From: Xanthomonas arboricola pv. guizotiae
GTDB lineage: Bacteria > Pseudomonadota > Gammaproteobacteria > Xanthomonadales > Xanthomonadaceae
Direction of reading: 5' to 3'
Assembly (NCBI RefSeq): GCF_002940205.1
Contig: NZ_MDSK01000024.1
Location: forward strand, 1-64,000
DNA length: 64,000 nt
The notes under the pieces are model-generated. The model ran no database searches and had not been told where the DNA came from. It saw only the letters and a program-made list of their open reading frames with translations. Positions 35,060 to 44,901 of the stretch are shown here, in pieces (within the stretch, counting starts at the first letter, position 1; each line of letters begins with the position of its first letter). The position numbers and the translations under genes were made by a program.

Positions 35060-35427
35060 TGGCGATTCCGGGCAGGGCAACTGCGGGAGGCGACCACAGC
35101 AGGCCATGACTGTCATGTGACCTTAGTCATTGCGCGGCCGATGCGGTGGGCGCAAACGCCCGCCCGCATCGACGCAGCGGCCCGCCGGCGCGCGCTACGA
35201 CAGATGCAGGCCGTCGCCAATACACCCCCGGCAAGGCAGCAGGCTGCGCTGCGTCATCGCATCGATGACGCTGGCCTGGCGCTGACACGTTCGATGGACA
35301 CAGCCTGCGCCCCGATGTTTGGGTTTTGTTCGCGCTGCAGCCGCATGCGAACGCAGCGATCAACGCCGGTGCCGCAGCGTCCCCGCGTCGTCGACCACCG
35401 GCAGCAGCGCACCGCTGCCGGTCTCAC
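35060..35427. other. Intergenic region, nothing recognised
   Basis: This stretch lies between the M1 peptidase promoter and the 3' end of the RND pump gene. It presumably contains the peptidase promoter. I see no RNA gene, repeat or clear terminator. Confidence 0.4.
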
Positions 35428-38400
35428 TCAGGCGTGACCGCCTACCGAGGGCGTCTGCGCCTCCAGGGTTTCCAGCTCGCGCGCCACCGCCTCGGGCGAC
35501 TTGGTGAACGGCGCAATCAGGCTGTAGAACGCCGGCACCACGTACAGCGACAGCAAGGTGGACAGCGACACGCCAAAGATCACCACCACGCCGATCGTGG
35601 CGCGGCTGGCCGAGCCGGGCCCGCCGGCCACCACCAGCGGAATCGCGCCGACCACGGTGGCGATCGAGGTCATCAGGATCGGACGCAGGCGCACCGACGC
35701 CGATTCCACGATCGCCTGATGCACGCTGCGGCCTTCGTCGCGCAACTGATTGGCGAACTCCACGATCAGGATGCCGTTCTTGGCCGCCAGCCCCACCAGC
35801 ATCACGATGCCGATCTGACTGAACAGGTTGAGCGTGCCGCCGGTGACCCACAACCCGACCAGCGCGCCCAGCACCGCCAACGGCACCGTGAGCATGATCA
35901 CCAGCGGGTGGGCGAAGCTCTCGAACTGCGCGGCCAGCACCAGGTACACCACCAGCAAGGCCATGCCGAAGGTCAGCAGCACCGCGCTGCCGGACTGCTG
36001 GTATTCGCGCGATTCGCCCTTCCAGTCCACCTGCGCATACTCGGGCAATTCCTCGCGTGCGGTCTGCTGCGCCCAGGCGATCGCCTCGCCGAGCGGGTAG
36101 CCCGGCGCCAGGCCCGCCGTGATCGTGATGGCGCGCAGGCGATTGAAGCGGTTCAAGGTTCCGGCCTCGGCCACTTCGCTCAAGCTCACCAGGTTGGAAA
36201 GCGGAATCAGCTCGCCACGGTTGGAACGCACGCGGATGGCGGTGAGGTCTTCCGGCGCCATGCGGCCTTCGCGACCGGCCTGCAGCATCACGTCGTATTC
36301 CTCGCCGTTGTCCACGAACGTGGTCACCCGGCGCGAGCCCATCATCGCCTCCAGCGCGCCACCGATCGCGGTCACCGGCACGCCCAGATCGGCCGCACGC
36401 AGCCGGTCGATGTTGACGCGCATCTGCGGGCGGGTTTCCTTGTAGTCCGAGTCCGGGCCGACCAGGCCGGGATTGGCTTCCATGCGCTGCAGGATGCGAT
36501 CGCGCCACTGCGCGATCTCCGCATAATCCGGCCCGCCCAATACCAGCTGGAACGGCTGGCCGCGGCTGCGCACCAGGCCGCCGCTCACCTGCGTGCGTGC
36601 GCGCACGCCGCTGAGCACGTTGAGCTTCTGCTGCAGTTCGTCGGCCACCTCGGTAGTCGGGCGCGTGCGTTTTTCCCAGTCCTGCAGGAACACGCTGACC
36701 CGGCCGGTGTGCATTTCCTCGCTGCTGCCGAAGCCGCCGGGCACGCGCGGGTTGGCGCGCACGATGGGCTTGTCCGGGCCCACGTAGGGGCCGAGGATCG
36801 CCTCGACCTGATGCATCTGCCCCACGGTGTAATCGAAGCCGGCGCCTTCAGGCCCGTCGATCATGATCTGGAAGTTGCCACGGTCTTCGGCCGGGGCCAG
36901 CTCTGAGGGAATCCGCCCCATCAACCATGCGCTGGCGCCCAGTGCCAACAGCATCAGCAGCGCGAAGATCCAGCTGCGATGCACATGCCGCTCCAGCGAG
37001 CGCCCGTATGCAGCGGACACCGCCTGCATGCGGCCATCGAACCAGCGATGGAAGCGGTTGGGCCTGGCCTGCCCGTGCGGGCGCAACAGCTTGGACGACA
37101 TCATCGGCGTCAGCGTCAGCGCCACGAAGGCCGAGATCGCCACCGCCGCGGCCAATGCCACCGCCAGCTCGCGGAACAATCGCCCGGTATTGCCTTCCAG
37201 GAAGCCCACCGGCAGGAACACCGCCACCAGCACCGCGGTGGTGGCGATCACCGCGAAGGCGACCTGGCCGGTGCCGCGCTTGGCCGCCACCAAGGGCGGC
37301 TCGCCCAGGTCGATGCGGCGCTGGATGTTCTCCACCACCACGATGGCATCGTCCACCACCAGGCCGATACACAGCACCAGCGCGAGCAAGGTCAGCAGGT
37401 TGATCGAGAAATCGAACGCGTACAGCGCGATGAATGCGGCGATCAGGCATACCGGCACCGTCACTGCAGGAATCAGGGCCGCGCGGGCGCTGCCCAGAAA
37501 CACCCAGATCACCACCAGCACCAGCACCACCGCTTCGATCAGCGTGTGATACACGCGCTTCACCGCCGCATCGATGAAGGTCGTGGTGTCGAAGGCGACG
37601 AAGATATTGGTGCCCTGCGGCAGCGATTTCTGCACTTCCTCGGCCTGCGCGCGCGCCTCGCGTGCCACGTCCAGCGCGTTGGCGGTGGAGTTGCGCACGA
37701 TGCCCAGGCCCACATTGGGCACGCCGTTGCTCTGGAAGTAGGCGCGGCGCTCGGCCGAGGTCAGCTCGACCCTGGCCACGTCGCCCAGGCGCACTACATA
37801 GCCGCCCTCGCCCTTGCTGAGCGGCAGCTTGGCGAAGTCCTCGGGCTTGAGATAACTGCGCTCCACGCGCAAGGTGAAATCGCGCTGCGCCGATTCGATG
37901 CTGCCGGCCGGCAGCTCCACGTTCTCGTTCTGCAGCGCCGCTTCCACATCGGCCACGGTGAGCGCGCGCGCGGCCAGTTGATCGCGGTCCAGCCAGATCC
38001 GCATCGCATAGCGCTGGCGCCCGCCGATACGCACCTGCGCCACGCCGTCCAGGCTGGAGAAGCGGTCCACCACATAGCGCTCGGCGTAGTCGGACAACTG
38101 CAGCGTGTCCATCGTGCTGGAGCTCATGTTGAGCCACAGGATGGGGTCGGCGTCGGCCTCGACCTTGGAAATCTCCGGCGGGCGCGCCTGGTCGGGCATG
38201 CGGTCGGAGACGCGGCTGACCGCATCGCGCACGTCGTTGGCGGCGGCTTCCACATCGCGCGACTGCACGAATTCGATACTGATATCGGAAGAGCCGTTGC
38301 GGCTGCGCGCCTCGATGGTCTCGATGCCTTCGATGCCGGCCAGCGCGTCTTCCAGCACCTGGGTGATGCGGCTTTCCACCACTGCGGCCGAAGCGCCGGT

Positions 38401-38553
38401 GTATTCCACATCCACCGACACGATCGGCGGGTCGATCGCCGGCAACTCGCGCAAGGTCAGCCGGGTGAACGACATCACCCCCAGCACGATCAGCAGCAGG
38501 CTCATCACCACCGCCATCACCGGGCGGGTAATGGACAGGTCGGAGAGTTTCAT
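35428..38553 (-). CDS. RND-family efflux pump, inner-membrane subunit (HAE1 type)
   Basis: This 1041-residue proton-driven exporter has the 12-helix, two-repeat layout of AcrB-like proteins. The N-terminal helix is MKLSDLSITRPVMAVVMSLL. Helix 4 contains the proton-relay Asp pair in IGLVVDDAIVVVENIQR, and the second repeat has GLAAKNGILIVEFANQLRDEG. The large periplasmic loops contain the usual LPQGTNIFVAFDTTTFI. Its start overlaps the stop of the upstream adaptor gene by 4 bp, so both are in one operon. No outer-membrane TolC-type gene is adjacent. Substrates cannot be predicted, but HAE1 pumps export hydrophobic or amphiphilic drugs. Confidence 0.93.
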   Translation of the reverse strand: MKLSDLSITRPVMAVVMSLLLIVLGVMSFTRLTLRELPAIDPPIVSVDVEYTGASAAVVESRITQVLEDALAGIEGIETIEARSRNGSSDISIEFVQSRDVEAAANDVRDAVSRVSDRMPDQARPPEISKVEADADPILWLNMSSSTMDTLQLSDYAERYVVDRFSSLDGVAQVRIGGRQRYAMRIWLDRDQLAARALTVADVEAALQNENVELPAGSIESAQRDFTLRVERSYLKPEDFAKLPLSKGEGGYVVRLGDVARVELTSAERRAYFQSNGVPNVGLGIVRNSTANALDVAREARAQAEEVQKSLPQGTNIFVAFDTTTFIDAAVKRVYHTLIEAVVLVLVVIWVFLGSARAALIPAVTVPVCLIAAFIALYAFDFSINLLTLLALVLCIGLVVDDAIVVVENIQRRIDLGEPPLVAAKRGTGQVAFAVIATTAVLVAVFLPVGFLEGNTGRLFRELAVALAAAVAISAFVALTLTPMMSSKLLRPHGQARPNRFHRWFDGRMQAVSAAYGRSLERHVHRSWIFALLMLLALGASAWLMGRIPSELAPAEDRGNFQIMIDGPEGAGFDYTVGQMHQVEAILGPYVGPDKPIVRANPRVPGGFGSSEEMHTGRVSVFLQDWEKRTRPTTEVADELQQKLNVLSGVRARTQVSGGLVRSRGQPFQLVLGGPDYAEIAQWRDRILQRMEANPGLVGPDSDYKETRPQMRVNIDRLRAADLGVPVTAIGGALEAMMGSRRVTTFVDNGEEYDVMLQAGREGRMAPEDLTAIRVRSNRGELIPLSNLVSLSEVAEAGTLNRFNRLRAITITAGLAPGYPLGEAIAWAQQTAREELPEYAQVDWKGESREYQQSGSAVLLTFGMALLVVYLVLAAQFESFAHPLVIMLTVPLAVLGALVGLWVTGGTLNLFSQIGIVMLVGLAAKNGILIVEFANQLRDEGRSVHQAIVESASVRLRPILMTSIATVVGAIPLVVAGGPGSASRATIGVVVIFGVSLSTLLSLYVVPAFYSLIAPFTKSPEAVARELETLEAQTPSVGGHA

Positions 38554-39623
38554 CGTGCTGCCTGCGGGCGCGCCGCTGCCGGCGCAGCTGCGGCCTGATC
38601 GACCACCTTCAGGCCCGGACGCAGCTTGCCGGTGCCGTCGACCACGATGCGCTCACCGGCCTTGACCCCGTCGAGAATTTCCACCTTGCCGTCGCGGCGC
38701 TCGCCCAGGCGCACGTCGGCGCGCTCCACGCTGCTGTCGGGCTTGACCCGGAACAGGTAGGACTCGCGCCCCACCTGCACCACCGCAATCTCCGGGATCA
38801 CCACCGCCTGCCGCGCCGGCTGGAACAGGCGCACATCCAGCAACATGCCCGGGCGCAGCCGGCGATCGCCGTTGGGGAAGTCCGCCCGCACCGTCACCGC
38901 GCGGGTGGTCTCGTCGATGCGCGAATCGATCGCTGCCACCACGCCTTCGAACTGCTCGCCCGGATACGCCGCCGCGGTGCCATTGACGGTATTGCCGAGC
39001 TGCACCAGGCCGAACTGCGACTCCGGCACCTGGAAGTCCACGTACATGCGCGACACGTCGTCCAGCGTGGCGATCACCGTGCTGGAGGTGATCAACGAGC
39101 CCGGGCTGATCTGGCGGATGCCGAGCACGCCGGAGAACGGCGCGCGCACCTCGCGGTCGGTGATCTCCGCACGCATCTGCTGCACGCGCGCCTGCGCCGC
39201 ATCGCGCAGCGCGCGTTGCGTATCGACGGTGGATTTGGCCACCAGCTGCTGACCAACCAGACTCAACTGGCGCCGGTACAGCTGATCGGTTTCCTCGAAG
39301 GTGGCCTGCGCGGCGGTCAGTGCCGCCTGCTGCGAATTGCCGCGCAGCCGCAGCAGCAGCTGCCCGGCCTTGACCTCGTCGCCGCTGTCGAAATACACCT
39401 GCTCCACCACATCGCTCACCGCGGCGGTCAGCGCCACCGATTCGCGCGCACGCACGGTGGCGATCGACTGCACGGTCGAGTTCCAGGGCTGGGTGGTCAC
39501 CGCCTGCACAGAGACCGGGATGGGGTTGGCGGCGGCCGGCGCGGCGGCCTCACGGCTACAACCGGCCAGCGCGACGGCCAACAAGAGCGCTGCGCCGAAA
39601 CGCGCGCTGGGTCGAACAAGCAT
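38550..39623 (-). CDS. RND efflux periplasmic adaptor lipoprotein
   Basis: This 357-residue membrane fusion protein carries a lipoprotein signal peptide with lipobox LAGC (Cys at 22). The lipoyl halves, alpha-hairpin (about 95-160, QAALTAAQATFEETDQLYRR) and beta-barrel domain (VYVDFQVPESQFGLVQLG-like block) are in the normal order, and the C-terminus is Ala/Pro rich. It links the inner-membrane pump encoded directly downstream to an outer-membrane channel, which must be encoded elsewhere. The overlap ATGA with the pump gene indicates translational coupling. Confidence 0.92.
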   Translation of the reverse strand: MLVRPSARFGAALLLAVALAGCSREAAAPAAANPIPVSVQAVTTQPWNSTVQSIATVRARESVALTAAVSDVVEQVYFDSGDEVKAGQLLLRLRGNSQQAALTAAQATFEETDQLYRRQLSLVGQQLVAKSTVDTQRALRDAAQARVQQMRAEITDREVRAPFSGVLGIRQISPGSLITSSTVIATLDDVSRMYVDFQVPESQFGLVQLGNTVNGTAAAYPGEQFEGVVAAIDSRIDETTRAVTVRADFPNGDRRLRPGMLLDVRLFQPARQAVVIPEIAVVQVGRESYLFRVKPDSSVERADVRLGERRDGKVEILDGVKAGERIVVDGTGKLRPGLKVVDQAAAAPAAARPQAAR

Positions 39624-39882
39624 CAGAACATCCTGGCGGGGTACGTCGAAAGTTTAACGACCTAGCCGCCATGGAGTTGACAGAAAGGGCGTGCTTTGCA
39701 CCATGACCAAAGACCCTTGCTGTCGTCGGCACGATGCGCTGGCCAGCGCAGCCACCGACACGGCGGCGTGGCTGCCGGACGGACGCGGCCACCGCTCGGC
39801 CGCTGCATGCACGCATTCATGCATGGCGGCTTCGCGTTGCCCACACCGCCTGACGCCTGCCGCTATGTCCTGTCAGCCCCGC

Positions 39883-41859
39883 TCAGCGTTCCAGCCCGAG
39901 AAACTCGAGCACATGACGCGCCAGCGCCTCTACGTTCTCACCATCGGCGTGAAGATGGACCTCCGGCGCCTCCGGCGCCTCGTACGGCGAATCGATGCCG
40001 GTGAAGTTGGGAATCTGCCCGGCCCGCGCCTTGCGGTACAGCCCCTTCACATCGCGCGCCTCGGCGACCGCCAGCGGCACGTCCACGAACACCTCGACGA
40101 ATTCCCCGGCCTCGAAGCGCTCGCGCGCCAGCTGCCGCTCGGCGCGGAACGGCGAGATGAAGCTCACCAGCACGATCAGGCCGGCATCGGCCATCAGCCG
40201 CGCCACCTCGGCCACGCGGCGGATGTTTTCCACGCGGTCTTCGTCGGTGAAGCCCAGGTCGCGGTTGAGCCCGTGGCGCACGTTGTCGCCGTCCAGGATG
40301 AAGGTGTGATAGCCCAGCGCGTGCAGGCGCTTGTCGACCAGGTTGGCGACGGTGGATTTGCCCGCGCCCGACAGGCCGGTGAACCACAGCACGCGCGGGG
40401 TCTGGCCCTTGATGCGCGCGCGCGCGGCGCGATCCACGTCCAGATGCTGCCAATGCACGTTGCCGGCGCGACGTAGCGCGAACTCCAGCGTGCCGGCGGC
40501 CACCGTGGCATTGCTCTGCCGGTCGATCAGGATGAAGCCGCCCAGCACGCGGTTGCGCGCATACGGCGAGAACGCGATCGGCTCGTCCAGCGCCAGATTG
40601 CAGTAGCCCACCTCATTGAGCTCCAGCCGCTTGGCGGCCAGCCGCTCCTGCGTGTTCACATCGACCTTGTGCTTGATCTCGCTGATGCTCGCGGTGACCG
40701 TACGCGTGCCGATCTTGAGCCAGTACGGGCGCCCCGGCAGCAAGGCGGCATCGTCCATCCACAGCAGATGCGCAGCGAACTGGTCGGCCACTTCCGGCGG
40801 ATCGTCGACGGCGGCGATGATGTCGCCGCGGCTGATATCGATCTCCTCGCGCAAGGTCAGCGTGACCGCCTGGCCGGCGCGTGCGCTGCTCACCTCGCCG
40901 TTGGCATCCAGCACCGATGCCACCTGCGTGCGGCGCCCGGACGGCACCACCACCACGGCATCGCCCACCCGCACCTGCCCGGCGGCAATCGTGCCTGCAT
41001 AGCCGCGGAACTGCGAGCTGACGCGATTGACCCATTGCACCGGCAGACGCAGGCCGCTGCCGGCTTCCGGCGCCTCCACGTGCACGGTGTCGAGATGCTG
41101 CAGCAGATGCGGGCCGCGGTACCATGGCATCCGCGTCGAGGGGCTGGACAGATTCTCGCCAGCCAGTGCCGACAGCGGAATGCACTGCACATCGGCGATG
41201 CCCAGCTGCGCGGCCAACGCGCGGTAGCCCTCGGCGATGTCGGCGAACACCTGTGCGTCGTAGTCCACCAGGTCCATCTTGTTGACCGCCAGCACCACGT
41301 GGCCGATGCCCAGCAGCGACACGATGTAACTGTGCCGGCGCGTCTGCGCCAGCAAGCCCTTGCGCGCGTCCACCAGCACCACCGCGACATCGGCAGTGGA
41401 TGCGCCGGTGGCCATGTTGCGCGTGTACTGCTCATGCCCTGGGCAGTCGGCGACGATGTACTTGCGCTGGTCGGTATCGAAATAGCGGTACGCCACATCG
41501 ATGGTGATCCCCTGCTCGCGCTCGGCGGCCAGCCCGTCCATCAACAATGCATAGTCGATACCCTCGCCCTGCGTGCCGTGCCGCCGGCTATCGCTTTCCA
41601 GCGCGGCAAGCTGATCGTCGAACAGGCGCTTGCTGTCGTACAGCAAGCGCCCGATCAAGGTGCTCTTGCCATCGTCCACGCTGCCGCAGGTGATGAAGCG
41701 CAGCAGCGGCTTGGCTTCGTGTTGATGCAGGTAGGCGCTGATCGCGCCGGGAATCGGGAATCGGGAATCGGGAATGGCAAAAGCGGCATCCTCGAACGAT
41801 TCAGACGCAGCGAACTGCTGTTCCGATTCTCCATTCCCGATTCCCGATTCCCGGCCCAT
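39883..41859 (-). CDS. cysNC: Bifunctional sulfate adenylyltransferase subunit 1 / APS kinase
   Basis: This fusion of 658 residues activates sulfate. The N-terminal GTPase part (CysN) drives APS formation by CysD: P-loop [17 protein letters not shown] and NKMD are all present. The C-terminal part (from about 455) is APS kinase, with P-loop GLSGAGKST and [16 protein letters not shown]. Residues 3 to about 36 are encoded by a dispersed GGGAATC repeat (read as [11 protein letters not shown] and later PDSRFPIPG), so the N-terminus is repeat-derived. The start codon overlaps the stop of cysD as TGATG. No later start codon before the P-loop is convincing. Confidence 0.95.
   Translation of the reverse strand: MGRESGIGNGESEQQFAASESFEDAAFAIPDSRFPIPGAISAYLHQHEAKPLLRFITCGSVDDGKSTLIGRLLYDSKRLFDDQLAALESDSRRHGTQGEGIDYALLMDGLAAEREQGITIDVAYRYFDTDQRKYIVADCPGHEQYTRNMATGASTADVAVVLVDARKGLLAQTRRHSYIVSLLGIGHVVLAVNKMDLVDYDAQVFADIAEGYRALAAQLGIADVQCIPLSALAGENLSSPSTRMPWYRGPHLLQHLDTVHVEAPEAGSGLRLPVQWVNRVSSQFRGYAGTIAAGQVRVGDAVVVVPSGRRTQVASVLDANGEVSSARAGQAVTLTLREEIDISRGDIIAAVDDPPEVADQFAAHLLWMDDAALLPGRPYWLKIGTRTVTASISEIKHKVDVNTQERLAAKRLELNEVGYCNLALDEPIAFSPYARNRVLGGFILIDRQSNATVAAGTLEFALRRAGNVHWQHLDVDRAARARIKGQTPRVLWFTGLSGAGKSTVANLVDKRLHALGYHTFILDGDNVRHGLNRDLGFTDEDRVENIRRVAEVARLMADAGLIVLVSFISPFRAERQLARERFEAGEFVEVFVDVPLAVAEARDVKGLYRKARAGQIPNFTGIDSPYEAPEAPEVHLHADGENVEALARHVLEFLGLER
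41749..41854 (-). repeat. Dispersed GGGAATC palindromic repeat, copy 2
   Basis: This 106-bp copy has the same layout as the copies at 11496 and 44798: GGGAATC units at one end, ATTCCCGATTCCC at the other, and the shared GCCGCTTTTGCC motif inside (minus strand). It is entirely coding, forming the N-terminus of CysNC in frame, starting 5 bases after its ATG. Confidence 0.75.
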
Positions 41860-42767
41860 CAGAAATACCCCTCAAGCTTCTTCTGCTCCATCGACGCACC
41901 TGGCGCATGATCGATCATGCGGCCCTGGCGTTCGGAGCTGGTGCTGACCAGCATTTCGGCGATCACCGCTTCCAGCGTGTCTGCAGTCGATTCGATCGCG
42001 CCGGTCAGCGGATAGCAGCCCAGCGTGCGGAAGCGCACCGAGCGCAGTTGCGGCGTCTCGCCGTCGTGCAGCGGCAGGCGGTCGTCGTCGACCATGATCC
42101 AGGCGCCGTCGCGCTGCACCACCGGGCGCGGCGCGGCAAAGTACAGCGGCACCACCGGTATCCGCTCGCGGTAGATGTACAGCCAGATATCCAGCTCGGT
42201 CCAGTTGGACAGCGGAAACACGCGCACGCTTTCGCCAGGTCTGGTGCGCGCGTTGTACAGATTCCACAACTCGGGGCGCTGATTCTTGGGGTCCCAGCGA
42301 TGACGCGCGTTGCGGAACGAGAACACGCGCTCCTTGGCGCGCGATTTCTCCTCGTCGCGGCGCGCCCCGCCGATCGCCGCGTCGAAGCCGCCCTGCTCCA
42401 GCGCCTGCTTCAGGCCCTGGGTCTTCATGATGTCGGTATGCACCGCCGCGCCGTGGCTGATCGGGCCGACGTCCTGGGCGATGCCATCGGGGTTGATGTG
42501 CACGCGCAGGTCCACGCCGGTCTCGGCCGCGCGGCGGTCGCGGAAGGCGATCATCTCGCCGAACTTCCAGCGCGTGTCCACATGCAGCAGCGGGATCGGT
42601 GGCGGCGACGGCGCGAACGCCTTGAGCAGCAGATGCAGCAGCACCGAGCTGTCCTTGCCTACCGAATACAGCATCACCGGGGCCCGGAATTCGGCGGCGA
42701 CCTCGCGCAGGATGTGGATGCTTTCGGCCTCGAGCCGATCCAGGTGTGACAGGGGCAGCAGAGTCAT
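41859..42767 (-). CDS. cysD: Sulfate adenylyltransferase subunit 2
   Basis: This 302-residue PP-loop ATP pyrophosphatase forms APS from sulfate and ATP together with CysN. The PP-loop is [18 protein letters not shown] near residue 36, followed by [13 protein letters not shown] and the [20 protein letters not shown] block, all family signatures. It is the first gene of the cysD-cysNC operon, coupled to cysNC by a TGATG overlap. It diverges from cysJ over a 178-bp region with CysB-like motifs. Confidence 0.96.
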   Translation of the reverse strand: MTLLPLSHLDRLEAESIHILREVAAEFRAPVMLYSVGKDSSVLLHLLLKAFAPSPPPIPLLHVDTRWKFGEMIAFRDRRAAETGVDLRVHINPDGIAQDVGPISHGAAVHTDIMKTQGLKQALEQGGFDAAIGGARRDEEKSRAKERVFSFRNARHRWDPKNQRPELWNLYNARTRPGESVRVFPLSNWTELDIWLYIYRERIPVVPLYFAAPRPVVQRDGAWIMVDDDRLPLHDGETPQLRSVRFRTLGCYPLTGAIESTADTLEAVIAEMLVSTSSERQGRMIDHAPGASMEQKKLEGYF

Positions 42768-42945
42768 CAGGTGTCGTGGGCGTCGGCGGGCAGACCAGCC
42801 GATGGTAGGGCAAGGCGCGGCAGTGTGTGGCGCGGGCCGCGCGCACCCAAATAAGCGGCCGGCATAACGCGATAACGGCTCATCCTTTCTGGCCGTGGCA
42901 ACGCTTCCCTAACATCTCCGGTCTCAGCAACCGCCCTGGATCCGA
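42768..42945. promoter_or_regulatory. Divergent cysD/cysJ promoter region with candidate CysB sites
   Basis: The region lies between two divergent sulfate-assimilation operons. It contains ATAA at 42851, and a direct repeat ATAACG at 42864 and 42872. CysB sites are built from ATAAC-like half-sites, so these are candidates for activation by the CysB encoded at 54401. The spacing does not match one canonical site closely, so this remains tentative. Confidence 0.45.
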
Positions 42946-44793
42946 ATGACCGCCGCCAGTTCCGCGCTACCGCCCAGCCCCTTGCCCGACGAGCGCAAGG
43001 CGCTGCTGGACCGGTTGGTCGACGGCCTGGATGCCGCGTCGCTGTGGTGGCTGTCCGGCTACACCGCCGGGCTGGCACAAGGCCAGCCGCCGCGCTCGCT
43101 GGCGGTGTTGCCGGGCGGCCAGCCGCACGCGCCGGCGCAGGAAAGCCAGCGCCTGACCGTGCTGTACGGCAGCCAGACCGGCAATGCGCGCCGGGAGGCC
43201 GAGCAGCTGGCGGCCGAGGCCGAGGCCGCCGGCCTGAGCGTGCGTCTGCTGCGTGCCGACGCCTACCCCACCCGCGAACTGGCCAGCGAGCGGTTGCTCT
43301 ACGTGGTCATCAGCACCCAGGGCGAAGGCGACCCGCCGGACGATGCGATCGGCCTGGTCGAATTCCTGACCGGCCGCCGCGCGCCCAAGCTGCCCGAGCT
43401 CAAGTACGCGGTGCTTGGCCTGGGCGACTCCAGTTACGCAGATTTCTGCGGCATCGCACGCCGCATCGACGATCGCCTGGCCGAACTTGGCGGCAGCCGC
43501 GTGCAGCCACGCGGCGAAGCCGACCTGGATATCGACAGCGTCGCTGCGCCCTGGCGCACGCAGGCGCTCAGGCACGCGCGCGAACAGCTCAGGAGCGGCC
43601 AGCACTCGGCCACGGTCACGCCGCTGCGCAGCAGCCCGGCCGCACCGGTGTGGTCGCATCAGCAGCCCTTCCCTGCGGAATTGCTGGCCAACCAGATCGT
43701 CAGCGGGCGCGACTTCAAGGGTCCGCAGTTCCGCGTCTACGCACTGCCGAGCAAGCGCGTGCGCCACCTGGAATTTTCGCTGGAAGGCAGCGGGCTGAGC
43801 TACGAGCCCGGCGACGCGCTGGGCATCCGCCATCGCAATCCGCCTGCGCTGGTGGATGCGGTGCTCGAAACGCTGCGCCTGGACGGTCATGCTGCGGTCA
43901 CCGTCGGCGAAGAGACTCTGGCCCTGCACGAGTGGCTGGCCACCCGGCGCGAATTGACCAAGCTGTCGCGGCCGCTGCTGGCCGCCCATGCCGAGCGTGC
44001 GCGCGCCGACGAGCTGCAAGCGCTGCTCACCCCGACCCAGACCGCCGGCCTGGCGTCATTGCTCGCCGATCACCAGTTGATCGACGTACTGCGACGCTGG
44101 CCGGCGGATTGGGACCATGCCGGCCTGCTGGCCGCGCTGCGTCCGCTCACTCCGCGCCTGTACTCGATCGCCTCCAGCCGCAAGCGCGTGGGCGAGGAAG
44201 TGCATCTGGTGGTGGATGAACTCACCTACCAGGCGCACGGGCATGCGCACCTGGGCTCGGCCAGCGGCTTTCTTGCCGCTTTGCGCGAAGGCGATACCGC
44301 ACCGGTCTACATCGAGCCGAACGCGCGCTTCCGGCTGCCGGCCGATAGCGACCGCGACATCCTGATGATCGGCCCGGGCACCGGCGTTGCGCCGTTCCGC
44401 GGCTTCGTGCAGGAACGCGCCGAAGTTGGCGCCAACGGCCGCAACTGGCTGTTCTTCGGCGCCCAGCATTTCAATACCGACTTCCTGTATCAGGCCGAAT
44501 GGCAACAGGCCTTGCAGCGCGGCGAACTGCACGCGCTGGAAGTCGCGTTCTCGCGCGACCAGGCCGAAAAGGTCTATGTGCAGCATCGCCTGCGCGCGCG
44601 CGGCGCCGAGGTCTACGCCTGGCTGCAGGGCGGCGCGCATCTGTACGTGTGCGGCGCCATCGGCATGGGCAAGGACGTGCACGCCGCCCTGCTCGACATC
44701 GTCGCCACCCACGGCGCCCTGGATGCAGAAGCCGCCGCGGCCTATCTCACCCAGCTGCAGGTGGAGGGGCGGTATGCGCGCGATGTCTATTAG
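42946..44793 (+). CDS. cysJ: Sulfite reductase flavoprotein (alpha) subunit
   Basis: This 615-residue NADPH-dependent diflavin reductase passes electrons to CysI. The N-terminal flavodoxin domain (about 65-205) has the FMN loop LYGSQTGNARREAEQL, STQGEGDPPDD and GLGDSSYADFCG. The C-terminal ferredoxin-reductase part has RLYSIASS (FAD), GPGTGVAPFRGFVQER (NADPH) and the terminal VEGRYARDVY. It is the first gene of cysJ-cysI-cysH. A dispersed repeat begins 5 bp after the stop. Confidence 0.96.
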   Translation: MTAASSALPPSPLPDERKALLDRLVDGLDAASLWWLSGYTAGLAQGQPPRSLAVLPGGQPHAPAQESQRLTVLYGSQTGNARREAEQLAAEAEAAGLSVRLLRADAYPTRELASERLLYVVISTQGEGDPPDDAIGLVEFLTGRRAPKLPELKYAVLGLGDSSYADFCGIARRIDDRLAELGGSRVQPRGEADLDIDSVAAPWRTQALRHAREQLRSGQHSATVTPLRSSPAAPVWSHQQPFPAELLANQIVSGRDFKGPQFRVYALPSKRVRHLEFSLEGSGLSYEPGDALGIRHRNPPALVDAVLETLRLDGHAAVTVGEETLALHEWLATRRELTKLSRPLLAAHAERARADELQALLTPTQTAGLASLLADHQLIDVLRRWPADWDHAGLLAALRPLTPRLYSIASSRKRVGEEVHLVVDELTYQAHGHAHLGSASGFLAALREGDTAPVYIEPNARFRLPADSDRDILMIGPGTGVAPFRGFVQERAEVGANGRNWLFFGAQHFNTDFLYQAEWQQALQRGELHALEVAFSRDQAEKVYVQHRLRARGAEVYAWLQGGAHLYVCGAIGMGKDVHAALLDIVATHGALDAEAAAAYLTQLQVEGRYARDVY

Positions 44794-44797
44794 TGCC

Positions 44798-44901
44798 GGG
44801 AATCGGGATTGGGGAATCGGGGATCGGAACAGCCCGCAACTGACCTTTCCTGGCAGACCAAGCCGCTTTTTTCGATTCCCCATTCCCGACTCCCGATTCC
44901 C
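44798..44901 (+). repeat. Dispersed GGGAATC palindromic repeat, copy 3
   Basis: This 104-bp copy fills almost the whole gap between cysJ and cysI. It starts GGGAATCGGGATTGGGGAATC and ends with CCATTCCCGACTCCCGATTCCC, with the shared AAGCCGCTTTTTT motif inside. The ends can pair into a long hairpin in the cysJIH mRNA, directly before the cysI start codon. Confidence 0.75.

Noticed and set aside
44809-44901. Upstream start for cysI (adding 31 residues)
   Set aside because: The added residues are encoded by the dispersed repeat and the family start is [19 protein letters not shown] at 44902.
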